DNA of 64,000 nucleotides from Pelagimonas sp. (lineage in GTDB: Bacteria > Pseudomonadota > Alphaproteobacteria > Rhodobacterales > Rhodobacteraceae), in NCBI GenBank assembly GCA_025210345.1, contig JAOARX010000030.1, positions 62,001 to 126,000 of the forward strand. The letters run 5' to 3'. Shown one piece after another: positions 26,764-35,834 of the stretch. A program made the translations under genes and the position numbers. The notes under the pieces are model-generated. The model saw only the letters and a list, made by a program, of their open reading frames with translations. It searched no databases and had not been told where the DNA came from. Within the stretch, counting starts at the first letter, position 1. Every line of letters begins with the position of its first letter.

Positions 26764-27347
26764 TCCGGGTTGAGGCGTTGACCGGTCAGGCGCTCGATGC
26801 GGCGCTTGATGATGTTGCCCGCCTGCGCATCACGGTGTTTCGCGCCTTTCCCTACCTTTATGATGGTGATCTCACCTATGAACGCGATTACCTGCAAACC
26901 TATCGGGACAGCGCGGGCGCGGTGTTGGTGGGGGCGTTTGACGGGACGCGGTTGATTGGCGCCGCCACCGGCACGCCGCTTGAGGATCACGCCGAAGATT
27001 TCGCAGGTGCGTTCAGCGGCTTTGAAACACCCCTGTCCGATATTTTCTATTGCGCGGAATCGGTGCTGTTGTCCGACTATCGCGGGCGTGGGATTGGCCA
27101 TCGGTTTTTTGACCTAAGAGAGGCGCATGCCCGCGCGCTGGGCCGAACCCATTGTGTCTTTTGTTCTGTTGTCCGCCCCACGGATCATCCGCAACGCCCC
27201 GCTGACTATGCGCCGCTTGATCCGTTTTGGCGCAAGCGCGGGTACAGCCCGCTGCCCGGTGCGTGCGCCCAGTTTGAATGGAAAGACATCGACCACCCCC
27301 ACACCACGACGAAACCCTTGCAATTCTGGATGCGTTCACTGGCTTAA
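26760..27347 (+). CDS. GNAT-family acetyltransferase
   Basis: A 195-residue protein. SVLLSDYRGRGIGHRFFD is GNAT motif A (acetyl-CoA pyrophosphate loop RGRGIG). The N-terminus has FPYLYDGDLTYERDYLQTY, typical of a Rhodobacteraceae subgroup. The C-terminal CVFCSVVRPTDHPQRPADY stretch followed by LDPFWRKRGY is also characteristic. Acceptor unknown. It overlaps the SnoaL-type gene by 4 nt; the nitrilase gene follows 52 nt later. Confidence 0.84.
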   Translation: MIRVEALTGQALDAALDDVARLRITVFRAFPYLYDGDLTYERDYLQTYRDSAGAVLVGAFDGTRLIGAATGTPLEDHAEDFAGAFSGFETPLSDIFYCAESVLLSDYRGRGIGHRFFDLREAHARALGRTHCVFCSVVRPTDHPQRPADYAPLDPFWRKRGYSPLPGACAQFEWKDIDHPHTTTKPLQFWMRSLA

Positions 27348-27399
27348 AGGCATGTCTTGTGTCAACATATTCCCTGGGACGCATCGTTTGGAACACCCT

Positions 27400-28284
27400 A
27401 TGAAAATTGCAACTGCGGCTTACCCGATGGATTTCTTGCCGGATTGGCAAGCCTACGAAGATAAAATCACCAAATGGGTTTCTGAGGCGGCGGTTCACGG
27501 GGCTGAACTGATGGTGTTCCCGGAATATGGCGCGATGGAACTGGCGACTTTGGCCGGGCGCGAGACCGCGCTGGATCTCCAGGCCAGCCTGCGCGCGGTG
27601 TCCGACCTGATGCCAAGGGCGGATGCCTTGCATACGGCGTTGGCCCGTCAATACGGCGCCCATATTCTGGCGGCATCCGCACCGGTGTATGATCGCGCGC
27701 TGGGGGATCTTCCGGTCAATCGCGCGCGCCTTTTTGCGCCTTCCGGGGATATGGTCGTGCAGGACAAGCAGATCATGACCCGGTTTGAGCGCGAAGATTG
27801 GGGGATCGCCGCTGGCGGGGCGTTGACCGTGTTCGACACTGTGTTGGGCAAAATCGGCGTGCTGATCTGCTATGACAGTGAATTCCCCTTGTTGGGACGC
27901 GCCCTGTCTGACGCCGACATCCTTCTGATGCCGTCATGCACCGAAGCCCTGTCCGGGTATTGGCGGGTGCGCATCGGCACCATGGCGCGCGCGTTGGAAA
28001 ACCAATGTATCGCGGTCATGGCCTCGACCGTGGGCAGCTGTGACTGGTCTGAGGCGGTGGATGAAAACACCGGGGCCGGGGGCGTGTTCGGCCCGCCAGA
28101 CAAAGGCTTTCCCGATACGGGGGTGATCGCCCTTGGGGCGTTGAATGCCCCCGGCTGGACCTATGCGGATGTCGATCTTGGGGCTGTGCGCACCGCGCGG
28201 ACCGATGGAACACAATTCAACCGCCGTCACTGGAGCGATCAGACCGGGCGCGATCAGACCGCCCCGATCCGCGTTTTGACGTGA
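27400..28284 (+). CDS. Carbon-nitrogen hydrolase (nitrilase superfamily)
   Basis: A 294-residue amidase-type enzyme. The Glu-Lys-Cys triad is visible as Glu42 (VFPEYGAMEL), Lys123 (QDKQIMTRFE) and Cys158 (LICYDSEFP). The start at 27400 gives MKIATAAYPMDF, the usual first beta-strand; the longer frame upstream overlaps the GNAT gene. Members hydrolyse amides or nitriles, including omega-amides and deaminated glutathione; no finer call is possible. It probably ends the hisD-side cluster before infA. Confidence 0.88.
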   Translation: MKIATAAYPMDFLPDWQAYEDKITKWVSEAAVHGAELMVFPEYGAMELATLAGRETALDLQASLRAVSDLMPRADALHTALARQYGAHILAASAPVYDRALGDLPVNRARLFAPSGDMVVQDKQIMTRFEREDWGIAAGGALTVFDTVLGKIGVLICYDSEFPLLGRALSDADILLMPSCTEALSGYWRVRIGTMARALENQCIAVMASTVGSCDWSEAVDENTGAGGVFGPPDKGFPDTGVIALGALNAPGWTYADVDLGAVRTARTDGTQFNRRHWSDQTGRDQTAPIRVLT

Positions 28285-28362
28285 CTTAGCCCTTGAATTC
28301 TTGGCTCTAAAGGCCCATATGAAGCCAGCCCCGACATTCGGGGTGCCAATTCAGGAGAGACC

Positions 28363-28581
28363 ATGGCCAAGGAAGATACGCTCGAATTTCCCGGTGTCGT
28401 CAAGGAACTCCTGCCCAATGCGACATTTCGGGTCGAGCTTGAGAACGGCCATGAAATCATCGCACATACGGCAGGTAAGATGCGCAAGAACCGCATCCGT
28501 GTTCTGGCTGGCGACAAGGTGCAAGTTGAAATGACCCCCTACGATCTGACGAAGGGTCGCATCAACTATCGCTTTAAGTAA
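28363..28581 (+). CDS. infA: Translation initiation factor IF-1
   Basis: A 72-residue single S1/OB-fold protein, full length. [61 protein letters not shown] is essentially the alphaproteobacterial IF-1, written here in parts: [27 protein letters not shown] and [10 protein letters not shown]. It binds the 30S A site during initiation. Preceded by CAGGAGAG. A bidirectional terminator follows. Gene order infA-maf-rng-yacG is an alphaproteobacterial hallmark, here interrupted by an inverted LRR gene. Confidence 0.98.
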   Translation: MAKEDTLEFPGVVKELLPNATFRVELENGHEIIAHTAGKMRKNRIRVLAGDKVQVEMTPYDLTKGRINYRFK

Positions 28582-28604
28582 GCCGTCAGGCCTATGCCTA
28601 ACGC

Positions 28605-28637
28605 AAAAAAGCGCCAGGGAGCCCCTGGCGCTTTTTG
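28605..28637. terminator. Bidirectional terminator of infA and the LRR gene
   Basis: AAGCGCCAGGG / CCCTGGCGCTT with a 3-nt loop, A-run on the left and T5 on the right. It lies between convergent infA and the leucine-rich repeat gene. Confidence 0.88.
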
Positions 28638-28650
28638 TTTTGGGGCCGCG

Positions 28651-29874
28651 TTAGTCGACGATATAGAGCCGGGGCAGACCTGCCAGCACCGAGGCATCGG
28701 GGATGCTGGCCTTGCGGCGGCGCTCTTCTTCCGGGTCGCGCCGCAGCGGGCGGTACAGAAAAAGTGTACGCAGCTCGGGGGCTTGGGTCAGCGGGCTTAG
28801 ATCCTGAACCGGGGTTCCCACAATCGCCAGATCCTCAAGGGCGGTCAGCGTGGCAATTGTGCTCAGGTCGCGTATGTTGGTCTCATTGAGATCCAGTTTG
28901 ACCAGCCTGTCCAGGGTGGTCTGGCCCGGAAACTCTGCAAGGGCGGAGCCTTGCAACTCCAGGATCTGCAACTTGCGCAGCCCGGCCAGGGGGGTAAAGT
29001 CTGTGGCTGGTGAATTGTGCAGCTTGAGCTGCGTCAGTTCGAACAAATCCGAAAGCGCCGATAGATCCGTGGCGGGCATATGGGACAGGTCGAGGTCTCG
29101 TAACTTGTGCTTGTCGCGCAGCGGGGTCAGGTCGCGAATATCCGTATGGGTCGCATGAAACACATCCAGGTCGTGCAGATTGCGCAGCGGGTTCAGATCC
29201 TGGATCGGATTGTGGTTGATCACCAGCCGCTGGATATTGGTATTCTCCGCCAATGGCGACAGGTCGGTGATCTCGGTCTTGACCAGATACAGGCTTTTTA
29301 GCTGCGGCAGGTCGCGCAGAAACGTGAGCTCACCGGGTTTTGTGCCTTTCAGGGACAGGGACGTCAGGCGGGGCAATCGGGTCAGCGAAGAAAAATCCTG
29401 AACCTGTGATTCAACCACCGCCAGATGTTTCAAGTTCGGGAAACGCGTCAGCACCTCAAGCGTTTCGGCGTGGATACCATCCAGCGCGATTCCTTTCAGC
29501 GCGTCAGAGCCTGCGACCTGATCCAGCCATGCGAATTCTGATCTGTGCACCGTGAGAGCCGTGGTCTGGGTGGTAAAGCAAGCGTCCTTGAATTCCAGCC
29601 CGACAAGCCCCTGCTTTTCACAGCGGACCGGCGCGGCTGGCGCGCTGTTTGGCGCGGCGCGCGTGCTGTGCGAGGGGGGCTCAGACGCAGGGGGTTTGGG
29701 CGCTGAAGGCTTGGAGGCCTGCGCGACGGTGTCTGGTGCGGAGGAGGGCGGGGTTGCGCGCTCTTCGGGTGACCAGAACTGAATATAGGCCACGACCGCG
29801 ATCGCAACGGCCACACGTGCCAATGTCCCAGTGGAAACCAAATCAAACCTCGGATGTTCAACGGCGTTTTGCAA
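28651..29874 (-). CDS. Leucine-rich repeat protein with N-terminal membrane anchor
   Basis: A 407-residue protein. Residues about 18-34 form one hydrophobic segment, followed by a Pro/Ser/Ala-rich linker (40-80), then about twelve leucine-rich repeats of 21-23 residues with an L-x-x-L-x-x-L-x-x-T-x-I-x-D-L-x-P-L pattern, from about 105 to 385. This is the bacterial internalin-like LRR type. With one N-terminal anchor the repeats would face the periplasm and bind protein. It breaks the infA-maf order by sitting inverted between them. Target unknown. Confidence 0.85.
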   Translation of the reverse strand: MQNAVEHPRFDLVSTGTLARVAVAIAVVAYIQFWSPEERATPPSSAPDTVAQASKPSAPKPPASEPPSHSTRAAPNSAPAAPVRCEKQGLVGLEFKDACFTTQTTALTVHRSEFAWLDQVAGSDALKGIALDGIHAETLEVLTRFPNLKHLAVVESQVQDFSSLTRLPRLTSLSLKGTKPGELTFLRDLPQLKSLYLVKTEITDLSPLAENTNIQRLVINHNPIQDLNPLRNLHDLDVFHATHTDIRDLTPLRDKHKLRDLDLSHMPATDLSALSDLFELTQLKLHNSPATDFTPLAGLRKLQILELQGSALAEFPGQTTLDRLVKLDLNETNIRDLSTIATLTALEDLAIVGTPVQDLSPLTQAPELRTLFLYRPLRRDPEEERRRKASIPDASVLAGLPRLYIVD

Positions 29875-30020
29875 ATCTCACGTCAATCTCAGGGGCGAAT
29901 GCGCAATGAGGGCGGCGGGAATGTGGTAAGATCGTGGTGCCATAATCCTGCAATGCCATGCCGCTCTTTTCCTGCTGTCAAAGTTCCGATACACCCGCGT
30001 CAGTCCAGCGCGGAGACCTC

Positions 30021-30611
30021 ATGACAAAACCACGTTTCATTCTTGGATCCGGCAGCCCCCGGCGGCGCGAGTTGCTGGCACAGATCGGTGTTGTTGCCGA
30101 TGATATCCGCGCGCCTGATATTGACGAAACACCCCACAAAGGGGAATTGCCGCGCCCGTATTGTGTGCGGCTTGCGCGGGAAAAGGTTCTGGCGATCCCA
30201 TCGGATGCGGATGAAATCACCCTGTCCTCGGATACAACCGTGGCGCTGGGGCGTCGCATTCTTGGCAAACCCCAAGATGAAAAAGAAGCGGCCGAATTCC
30301 TGATGATGCTGTCCGGGCGGCGCCATCGGGTGATCACGGCGGTGGCCGTGCGGCGGGGCGACCGGATCTGGGAAAAAGACGTGGTCACGCAGGTGAAAAT
30401 GAAAAGCCTGTCAAACCAAGAGGTCAACGCCTACCTTGGGTCCGGCGACTGGCGTGGCAAGGCGGGCGGCTATGGGATTCAGGGACCGGCGGGGGCCTTC
30501 ATCCCGTGGATCAGCGGCTCGTTCACCGCGGTTGTGGGGCTGCCCGTGGCCGAGACCGCAAATTTGCTGATATCCGCCGGATATCCACTTTATCAGGAGG
30601 ATCTGTCATGA
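30021..30611 (+). CDS. maf: Maf-family nucleoside triphosphate pyrophosphatase
   Basis: A 196-residue protein. [15 protein letters not shown] is the Maf N-terminal signature, [15 protein letters not shown] carries catalytic Asp, and [10 protein letters not shown] lies near the C-terminus. Maf proteins hydrolyse non-canonical or UTP/dTTP nucleotides to monophosphates. The start at 30021 is fixed by GGAG 6 nt upstream; the frame open to 29958 is non-conserved. Overlaps the RNase gene by 4 nt. Confidence 0.94.
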   Translation: MTKPRFILGSGSPRRRELLAQIGVVADDIRAPDIDETPHKGELPRPYCVRLAREKVLAIPSDADEITLSSDTTVALGRRILGKPQDEKEAAEFLMMLSGRRHRVITAVAVRRGDRIWEKDVVTQVKMKSLSNQEVNAYLGSGDWRGKAGGYGIQGPAGAFIPWISGSFTAVVGLPVAETANLLISAGYPLYQEDLS

Positions 30612-31639
30612 AGGGCAGCGTGATTGCACTGGATCACTGGCAGGGGCGCGAAGCGGCGGCCCTGATGCGCGATGGCCAGCTTGAAGATCTCTTGATCGAC
30701 ACGGATCTGCCGCGGCCGGGCACGATTTACCGCGCGGTGGCGGAACGTCCGGTGAAAGGGCAGGGGGGCATGTTCATGACCACCCCCGACGGCCCCGCTT
30801 TTTTGCGTCAGGTCAAGGGGTTGCACCCGGGGCAGGCGATGCTGGTGCAGGTCACGGGCTATGCCGAACCCGGCAAAGCCATCCCCGTCACCCAACGCAT
30901 CTTGTTCAAATCGCGCTATGCGATCGTGACCCCCGGCGCGCCGGGCATCAATGTTTCACGCCGCATCAAAGATGATGACGCCCGTGATGCGGTGCTTGAG
31001 GCCGCGCATCAGGGCCTTACTGATGCCCCCCTGCCGCAGGGCGCGGGGCTGATCCTGCGGTCGTCCTGCACGGCGGACCTTGCGGATGAGATCGCGGAGG
31101 ATGTGATTGCCATGGCGTCGCTGGCGGGGCAGGTGCTTGCCGATGCCGAGGGCGCGGCCGAGCTGCTGGTCGAGGGGGATGGCCCCCACGCGCAGGCCTG
31201 GCGCGAATGGGTTGAGCCCGCTGCCATCGAATCCGAAGAGGGCGCGTTTGAACACCTGGGCGTGGCCGACGCCCTAGACACGTTGAAATCCGCGCATGTG
31301 CACCTGCCCGGCGGCTATTCCATGATCATCGAACCCACCTCGGCGCTGGTGGCGATTGACGTCAACACAGGGGGCGATACCTCGCCTGCGTCGGGGCTCA
31401 AGGCCAATATGGCGGCGTTCCGCGATCTGCCCCGACAGCTGCGGCTGCGCGGCCTTGGAGGGCAGATCATCGTTGATCCCGCGCCCTGTCCCAAGAAAGA
31501 GCGCCGCCAGCTTGAAGGGCTGTTGAAAGCTGGGCTCAAGAAAGAACCCACGGAAACCATCGTCGCGGGCTGGACCACGCTGGGGCTGTTGGAATTGCAA
31601 CGCAAACGCGACCGGATGCCGATCAAGGGGCGCCTATGA
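30608..31639 (+). CDS. rng: Ribonuclease E/G family protein (short form)
   Basis: A 343-residue RNase E/G-type endoribonuclease. The metal-binding aspartates are present in [10 protein letters not shown] and [10 protein letters not shown]. An S1-like/5'-sensor region fills residues about 35-150, and [16 protein letters not shown] closes the DNase I-like core. Relative to E. coli RNase G (489 residues) the S1 part is shortened and the C-terminal Zn-link and small domain are missing, which should change tetramer formation. Such short forms occur next to maf and yacG in Rhodobacteraceae. AGGAGG lies before the start. Confidence 0.9.
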   Translation: MKGSVIALDHWQGREAAALMRDGQLEDLLIDTDLPRPGTIYRAVAERPVKGQGGMFMTTPDGPAFLRQVKGLHPGQAMLVQVTGYAEPGKAIPVTQRILFKSRYAIVTPGAPGINVSRRIKDDDARDAVLEAAHQGLTDAPLPQGAGLILRSSCTADLADEIAEDVIAMASLAGQVLADAEGAAELLVEGDGPHAQAWREWVEPAAIESEEGAFEHLGVADALDTLKSAHVHLPGGYSMIIEPTSALVAIDVNTGGDTSPASGLKANMAAFRDLPRQLRLRGLGGQIIVDPAPCPKKERRQLEGLLKAGLKKEPTETIVAGWTTLGLLELQRKRDRMPIKGRL

Positions 31640-31830
31640 CCTGCCCGATCTGCGCCAAGGACACCGTCGCGGCCTATCGTCCCTTTTGCTCAAAACGCTG
31701 TGCGGATGTCGATTTGGCCAAGTGGCTGGGCGGGGGCTATGCCATCCCGTCCGAGGATCCCGAAGATGCACAAGAGGCCGCCGAGGCGCTTGAAACCCTG
31801 ACGCAGACCCAAAATCAAAGGCCACACTGA
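31636..31830 (+). CDS. yacG: DNA gyrase inhibitor YacG
   Basis: A 64-residue zinc protein. CPIC and CSKRC supply the four zinc ligands (C-x2-C-x15-C-x3-C), followed by DLAKWLGGGYAIP, the YacG signature that inserts into gyrase. The C-terminus is acidic (EDPEDAQEAAEALE). YacG binds GyrB and blocks DNA binding. It overlaps rng by 4 nt upstream and the PLP-enzyme gene by 1 nt downstream. Confidence 0.95.
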   Translation: MTCPICAKDTVAAYRPFCSKRCADVDLAKWLGGGYAIPSEDPEDAQEAAEALETLTQTQNQRPH

Positions 31831-33080
31831 TGTTTTCCGACGCGTTGCTTTCCCAGATCCGATCCCGCTTTGCCCATGTGGAAAGCTGCCCGTTTACCGG
31901 CCCACGGATCTTCTTTGAAAACGCGGGCGGGGCGTTGACGCTGAACTCGGTCGCGGAAACCTCGGCGCGGTTTTCGGCCATTCCTGACAATCAGGGGCGC
32001 GACAACCCCGCCAGCCATGCTTTGGTCGAAATCATCGCCAAGGCGCGCGAAGACGTGAAGACGCTGTTCAAGGCCCCCGGCGGGTCGGTTCTGTTTGGTG
32101 AAAGCGGGACGGAACTGCTGTTTCGCCTGATACAGGACGCTTGTCTGGGGGCGAACCCCGGGGCGGTTGTCGGATCGACCTTGGAACACCCCGCATCGCG
32201 CAGCGCCGCGGATCGCTGGGCGCGGGTGTCCGGGCGGGCCCATGTGTTGATTGCACATGACGACGTGTCCGGCACGGTTTCACCCGAAGCCTATGCCGCC
32301 ACCGTCACGCCCGATACCGCTGTGGTGACGATCCTGCACACCTCGCCGGTGACGGGCATGGGGATGGATCTCGCGGGCATCACTCGTGCCGTGCGCGCCA
32401 CGGCGCCGCATGCGCTGATCATCGTTGACGGCATCCAGCACGCCTGCCACGGGCAGATCGACCTGACCACGGCGGATGTGGATGGCTATGTGATCTCTCC
32501 GTACAAGGTGTTTTCGCGCCATGGATACGGCGTGGCCTGGGCCTCGGACCGGCTGACGGCGCTGGCGCATGATGCGCTGATTGGCGCGCCCAAAGGGCAA
32601 TGGGAACTGGGCACGCGTGACACCGGCGCCTATGCCACAATGTCCGATGTGGTTGAGTATTTCGAATGGCTGGGCGGGCAGGTGTCCGAGGAAACCACGC
32701 CACGCGCCCTGATCGAAGCGGCCGGAGAGGCGATCCACGCCCACGAAGCGACCCTGACAGATGCCATGGTCCATGGGACGGGCAATCTTTTGGGGCTCAA
32801 GGACATGCCCGGTGTCACGATCGTGGGCGGCGCGGACAACCCGGCGCGCGAAGGGCTTGTCAGTTTCTGGGTCGACGGACGGCCCAGCCCGCAGATCGTC
32901 GATGCGCTGAACGCGGCGGGAATTCGCACCCACACCCGCAAGGCAGACCACTATTCCGGCAATGTGCTGACCCCCTTGGGGCAGGCGGATTGTATTCGCG
33001 TGTCGCTGGCGCATTACAACAGCCTGGCCGAAGTGCGTGATTTCCTGAACGCTATGAAAGACATGCTGGGGGTGGCCTGA
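31830..33080 (+). CDS. Class V aminotransferase-fold PLP enzyme
   Basis: A 416-residue PLP enzyme of the cysteine desulfurase/isopenicillin epimerase-like group. Asp200 (IIVDGIQH) pairs with the pyridine nitrogen, and Lys226 in ISPYKVFSRHG forms the Schiff base. There is no conserved Cys loop before the C-terminus where class I/II cysteine desulfurases have it, so an Isc/Suf role is doubtful. The start overlaps the yacG stop codon. Substrate unknown. Confidence 0.83.
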   Translation: MFSDALLSQIRSRFAHVESCPFTGPRIFFENAGGALTLNSVAETSARFSAIPDNQGRDNPASHALVEIIAKAREDVKTLFKAPGGSVLFGESGTELLFRLIQDACLGANPGAVVGSTLEHPASRSAADRWARVSGRAHVLIAHDDVSGTVSPEAYAATVTPDTAVVTILHTSPVTGMGMDLAGITRAVRATAPHALIIVDGIQHACHGQIDLTTADVDGYVISPYKVFSRHGYGVAWASDRLTALAHDALIGAPKGQWELGTRDTGAYATMSDVVEYFEWLGGQVSEETTPRALIEAAGEAIHAHEATLTDAMVHGTGNLLGLKDMPGVTIVGGADNPAREGLVSFWVDGRPSPQIVDALNAAGIRTHTRKADHYSGNVLTPLGQADCIRVSLAHYNSLAEVRDFLNAMKDMLGVA

Positions 33081-33138
33081 TCCCGGCCCCGTATGCGCGC
33101 CGCTGGACAAGACCCGTTGCACATGTTCTGGATAACCC

Positions 33139-33879
33139 ATGACGCAAACGACCGCTTCTTTCCCGCGCATTGATCCTGTTGGTCTCGACGGGGTGCTGGT
33201 GCGCTTTGCCGACCAGCTCTCGGAACCTGCCAACCGCGCGGCGCTGGCCCTGCGCGCCGACATTGAGCGCGCAACATGGGAGGGGGTCGAAGAGGCCTCG
33301 ACCTCATTGGTATCGACCTATCTGCGATTTGATCCGTTGCATGTTTCGTTGCACGATCTCACCACGCGGCTGCGCAGCCTGCTGGCGCAAAAAGAGTATT
33401 ACAGCGCAGCCCTGCCCGGGGGGCGGCGGTTGCTGCACATTCCAACGGTCTATGGCACGCAGCGCGCGCCGCAACTGCAAGAGGCCGCTGCGCTGGCCGG
33501 GCTAAGCACACAGGCCGCCATCGAAAGCCTGTCAGGGGCGCGTACCCGCGTGCTGACCATCGGGTTCGCCCCGGGTCAGCCCTATTGCGGCACGCTGCCC
33601 GCGTGTTGGGACATCCCCCGTCAAACGGCGCTGACACCACAGGTGCCGGTTGGGGCGCTGGTCGTTGCAATCCGGCAGTTTGTCCTGTTTTCGGTGTCGA
33701 CCCCAACGGGCTGGCGGCATGTGGGGCAAACCGCAGCGCGACTGTTTCAGCCCACGCGCGCGCAGCCGTTCCTGTTGCGTCCAGGGGACGAGCTGTGTTT
33801 CCCGGCAATCTCAGCCGAGCGGTTCACAGCCCTGGAAGCGGCTGGGGAAAGCGGGATCGAAAGCGAGGCCCTGACATGA
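33139..33879 (+). CDS. pxpB: 5-oxoprolinase subunit B
   Basis: A 246-residue KipI/allophanate hydrolase subunit 1-type protein. FAPGQPYCGTLPACWDIPRQT is the conserved core (usually GFxPGFxYLGxLP), and PAGSVG is replaced by VPVGALVVA. PxpABC together hydrolyse 5-oxoproline to glutamate with ATP, repairing spontaneous glutamine cyclisation. Overlaps pxpC by 4 nt. Confidence 0.9.
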   Translation: MTQTTASFPRIDPVGLDGVLVRFADQLSEPANRAALALRADIERATWEGVEEASTSLVSTYLRFDPLHVSLHDLTTRLRSLLAQKEYYSAALPGGRRLLHIPTVYGTQRAPQLQEAAALAGLSTQAAIESLSGARTRVLTIGFAPGQPYCGTLPACWDIPRQTALTPQVPVGALVVAIRQFVLFSVSTPTGWRHVGQTAARLFQPTRAQPFLLRPGDELCFPAISAERFTALEAAGESGIESEALT

Positions 33880-34883
33880 GCGCACTCCTTGTCAAGGCGG
33901 CCGGTCCCAGCGTGACGCTACAGGATCTGGGGCGCACGGGGTATCTGGCGCAGGGGCTGTCGCGCGGTGGCGCAATGGATGTGTTGGCCCTGCATGAAGG
34001 TGCCGCTTTGTTGCGGCAGCCTGTTGGCACGGCATTGGAAATGGCCGGGTTCGGTGGCACGTTCGCGTTTACGCGCGCGACCCGGATCGCCCTGACCGGC
34101 GCCCATATGCAAGCCCGGCTTGGCGGGGTGGCGCTGGTCTGGAACGCGTCGCACTTGGTTCCCGCCGGTGGTGTGCTTGAAATCGGCGGCGCGCGTGCGG
34201 GTGTCTATGGCTATCTGACCATTGGTGGCGGTCTGGATGTTCCCGTGTCGCTTGGACAGGCCTCGGCGCATCTGGCGGCGGGCATCGGAGCGCCGCTTCA
34301 GGCAGGCGATCGGCTGGGGCTTAGGCCGGATGCTGGGGGGGACGTGGGTCAGGTTTTGCCCCATGACGCCCGTTTCGATGGCGGGGATGTCCGCATCCTG
34401 CCCAGCTTGCAAACAGAGCTTTTCCCCAAAGAACTGCGTGATCGCTTTACCCATGAGACCTTGACCCGAGACACCCGGGGAAACCGCATGGGGGTGCGTT
34501 TGCTGCCCGGCGGGGAGGGGTTTGGCCTGCGCGCGGGCCAGGCCATTTTGTCCGAGGTGATCACCCGAGGGGATATCCAGATCCCCGGGGATGGGGCGCC
34601 CTATGTCTTGTTGTCTGAATGCCAGACCACCGGGGGCTATCCCCGGATTGGAACCGTCATTCCTGCAGACCTGCCACGCGTGGCGCAATGCGCGCCGGGG
34701 GGACAGATGCGGTTTCGGTTCGTGACACGCGATGACGCACTTGCGGCCGAGGAGCAGGTCCGCGCGAAGATCACGGCGCTGCCCGGGCGTTGCGTGCCGC
34801 TTGTGCGCGATCCAAACGATATTGCGGATCTGCTGAGTTACAATCTGATTGACGGTGTAACCACCGGAAGGGAGACCCGATGA
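33876..34883 (+). CDS. pxpC: 5-oxoprolinase subunit C
   Basis: A 335-residue KipA/allophanate hydrolase subunit 2-type protein. Near the N-terminus is GPSVTLQDLGRTGY, the signature of the family (usually GPLTTVQDLGRxGY), then GLSRGGAMD. ECQTTGGYPRIGTV is the C-terminal landmark. The start at 33876 overlaps the pxpB stop codon; the frame open from 33585 is inside pxpB. It overlaps pxpA by 4 nt. Confidence 0.92.
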   Translation: MSALLVKAAGPSVTLQDLGRTGYLAQGLSRGGAMDVLALHEGAALLRQPVGTALEMAGFGGTFAFTRATRIALTGAHMQARLGGVALVWNASHLVPAGGVLEIGGARAGVYGYLTIGGGLDVPVSLGQASAHLAAGIGAPLQAGDRLGLRPDAGGDVGQVLPHDARFDGGDVRILPSLQTELFPKELRDRFTHETLTRDTRGNRMGVRLLPGGEGFGLRAGQAILSEVITRGDIQIPGDGAPYVLLSECQTTGGYPRIGTVIPADLPRVAQCAPGGQMRFRFVTRDDALAAEEQVRAKITALPGRCVPLVRDPNDIADLLSYNLIDGVTTGRETR

Positions 34884-35656
34884 AGACAGTTGATCTGAAT
34901 GCCGACATGGGGGAGAGCTTTGGCGATTGGGTCATGGGGCAGGATGCCGAGATCCTCAAGGTCATCAGTTCGGCCAACGTTGCCTGTGGTTTCCACGCCG
35001 GCGACCCGGACGTGATGGCGCAGACCATGGCTTTGGCAAAATCCGAACGCGTCGGAATCGGTGCGCATCCGGGGTTTTCGGATCTTCAGGGCTTTGGTCG
35101 TCGGCGGATGCATCTGCCGGACAAGACGCTGCGTCACATGATCCAATATCAGATCGGCGCGGCACAGGGGATGGCGCGGGCCGCCAAGGCGGACCTGCGG
35201 CATGTCAAATTGCATGGGGCTCTGTCGAACATGTGCTCTGAGGATCAGGCGTTGTCCGAAGCCTGCTACGGGGCCGTGCAAGAGATCGCGCCGGACTTGA
35301 TCATCATGGTCCTGGCCGCCACGGCGCAGCAAAAGGCCGTGGAAGAACTGGGCTGCCTGTGGGCGGGCGAGATCTTTGCCGACCGGGCTTATCATGCGGA
35401 TGCGACATTGGTGGCGCGCGGCCAGCCCGGCGCGGTGATCCATGATCCGGGTGTGGCAGCGCCGCGAATCGTCAAGATGGTGCAAGCGGGGGCGATCACG
35501 CCCGAGACCGGTGACCCGATCCCGGCCGCGATCGATACGATTTGTTTGCACGGAGACGGGCCGACGGCTTTGGCAATTGCGCAGTCCACGCGCGCAGCCC
35601 TGCAACGGGCGGGCATTGAAATTGCGTGTTTCCATGGTCGCCGGGGGCGGTTCTGA
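34880..35656 (+). CDS. pxpA: 5-oxoprolinase subunit A
   Basis: A 258-residue LamB/YcsF-family protein. VDLNADMGESFGDW, VACGFHAGDP and GAHPGFSDLQGFGRR are family blocks carrying metal-binding Asp/His. ADRAYHADATLVARGQPGAVI is the C-terminal block. The start overlaps pxpC (ATGA), which makes pxpBCA a strict translational unit. An AT-rich hairpin follows the stop codon directly. Confidence 0.95.
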   Translation: MKTVDLNADMGESFGDWVMGQDAEILKVISSANVACGFHAGDPDVMAQTMALAKSERVGIGAHPGFSDLQGFGRRRMHLPDKTLRHMIQYQIGAAQGMARAAKADLRHVKLHGALSNMCSEDQALSEACYGAVQEIAPDLIIMVLAATAQQKAVEELGCLWAGEIFADRAYHADATLVARGQPGAVIHDPGVAAPRIVKMVQAGAITPETGDPIPAAIDTICLHGDGPTALAIAQSTRAALQRAGIEIACFHGRRGRF

Positions 35657-35659
35657 CCA

Positions 35660-35681
35660 AAAGAATTTTGAAAAATTCTTT
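35660..35681 (+). terminator. AT-rich hairpin after pxpA
   Basis: AAAGAATTTT / AAAATTCTTT, a 10-bp stem with a 2-nt loop, 3 bp beyond the pxpA stop codon. It has few GC pairs and no long T-run, so termination strength is uncertain. Confidence 0.5.
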
Positions 35682-35726
35682 GGCGCTGCGCCCGAGGTAG
35701 GCGCCGGGGACATATTGAGATGGCCA

Positions 35727-35776
35727 GGGGGTGCTGCCCCCGCCGCGGCAATTGCCGCGTCCCCCCGGGATATTTG
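35727..35776. repeat. Palindromic intergenic element, REP-like
   Basis: A GGGGG / CCCCC hairpin is followed by a perfect 16-bp palindrome (CGCGGCAATTGCCGCG, 35744-35759) and then CCCCCCGGGATATTT. Very similar strings ending in CCCCGGGATATTT are known to recur between genes in Rhodobacteraceae. There is one copy in this window. Its function is unknown. Confidence 0.5.
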
Positions 35777-35801
35777 AGACCCAAAGAAACCGTGGTGGAA
35801 A

Positions 35802-35823
35802 GCGCGGCCCCTATTGGCCGCGC
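35802..35823 (-). terminator. Terminator of znuA
   Basis: GCGCGGCC / GGCCGCGC stem with a 6-nt loop, followed by TTT on the minus strand, 12 bp past the znuA stop codon. Confidence 0.6.
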
Positions 35824-35834
35824 CTGTTGTCAGA

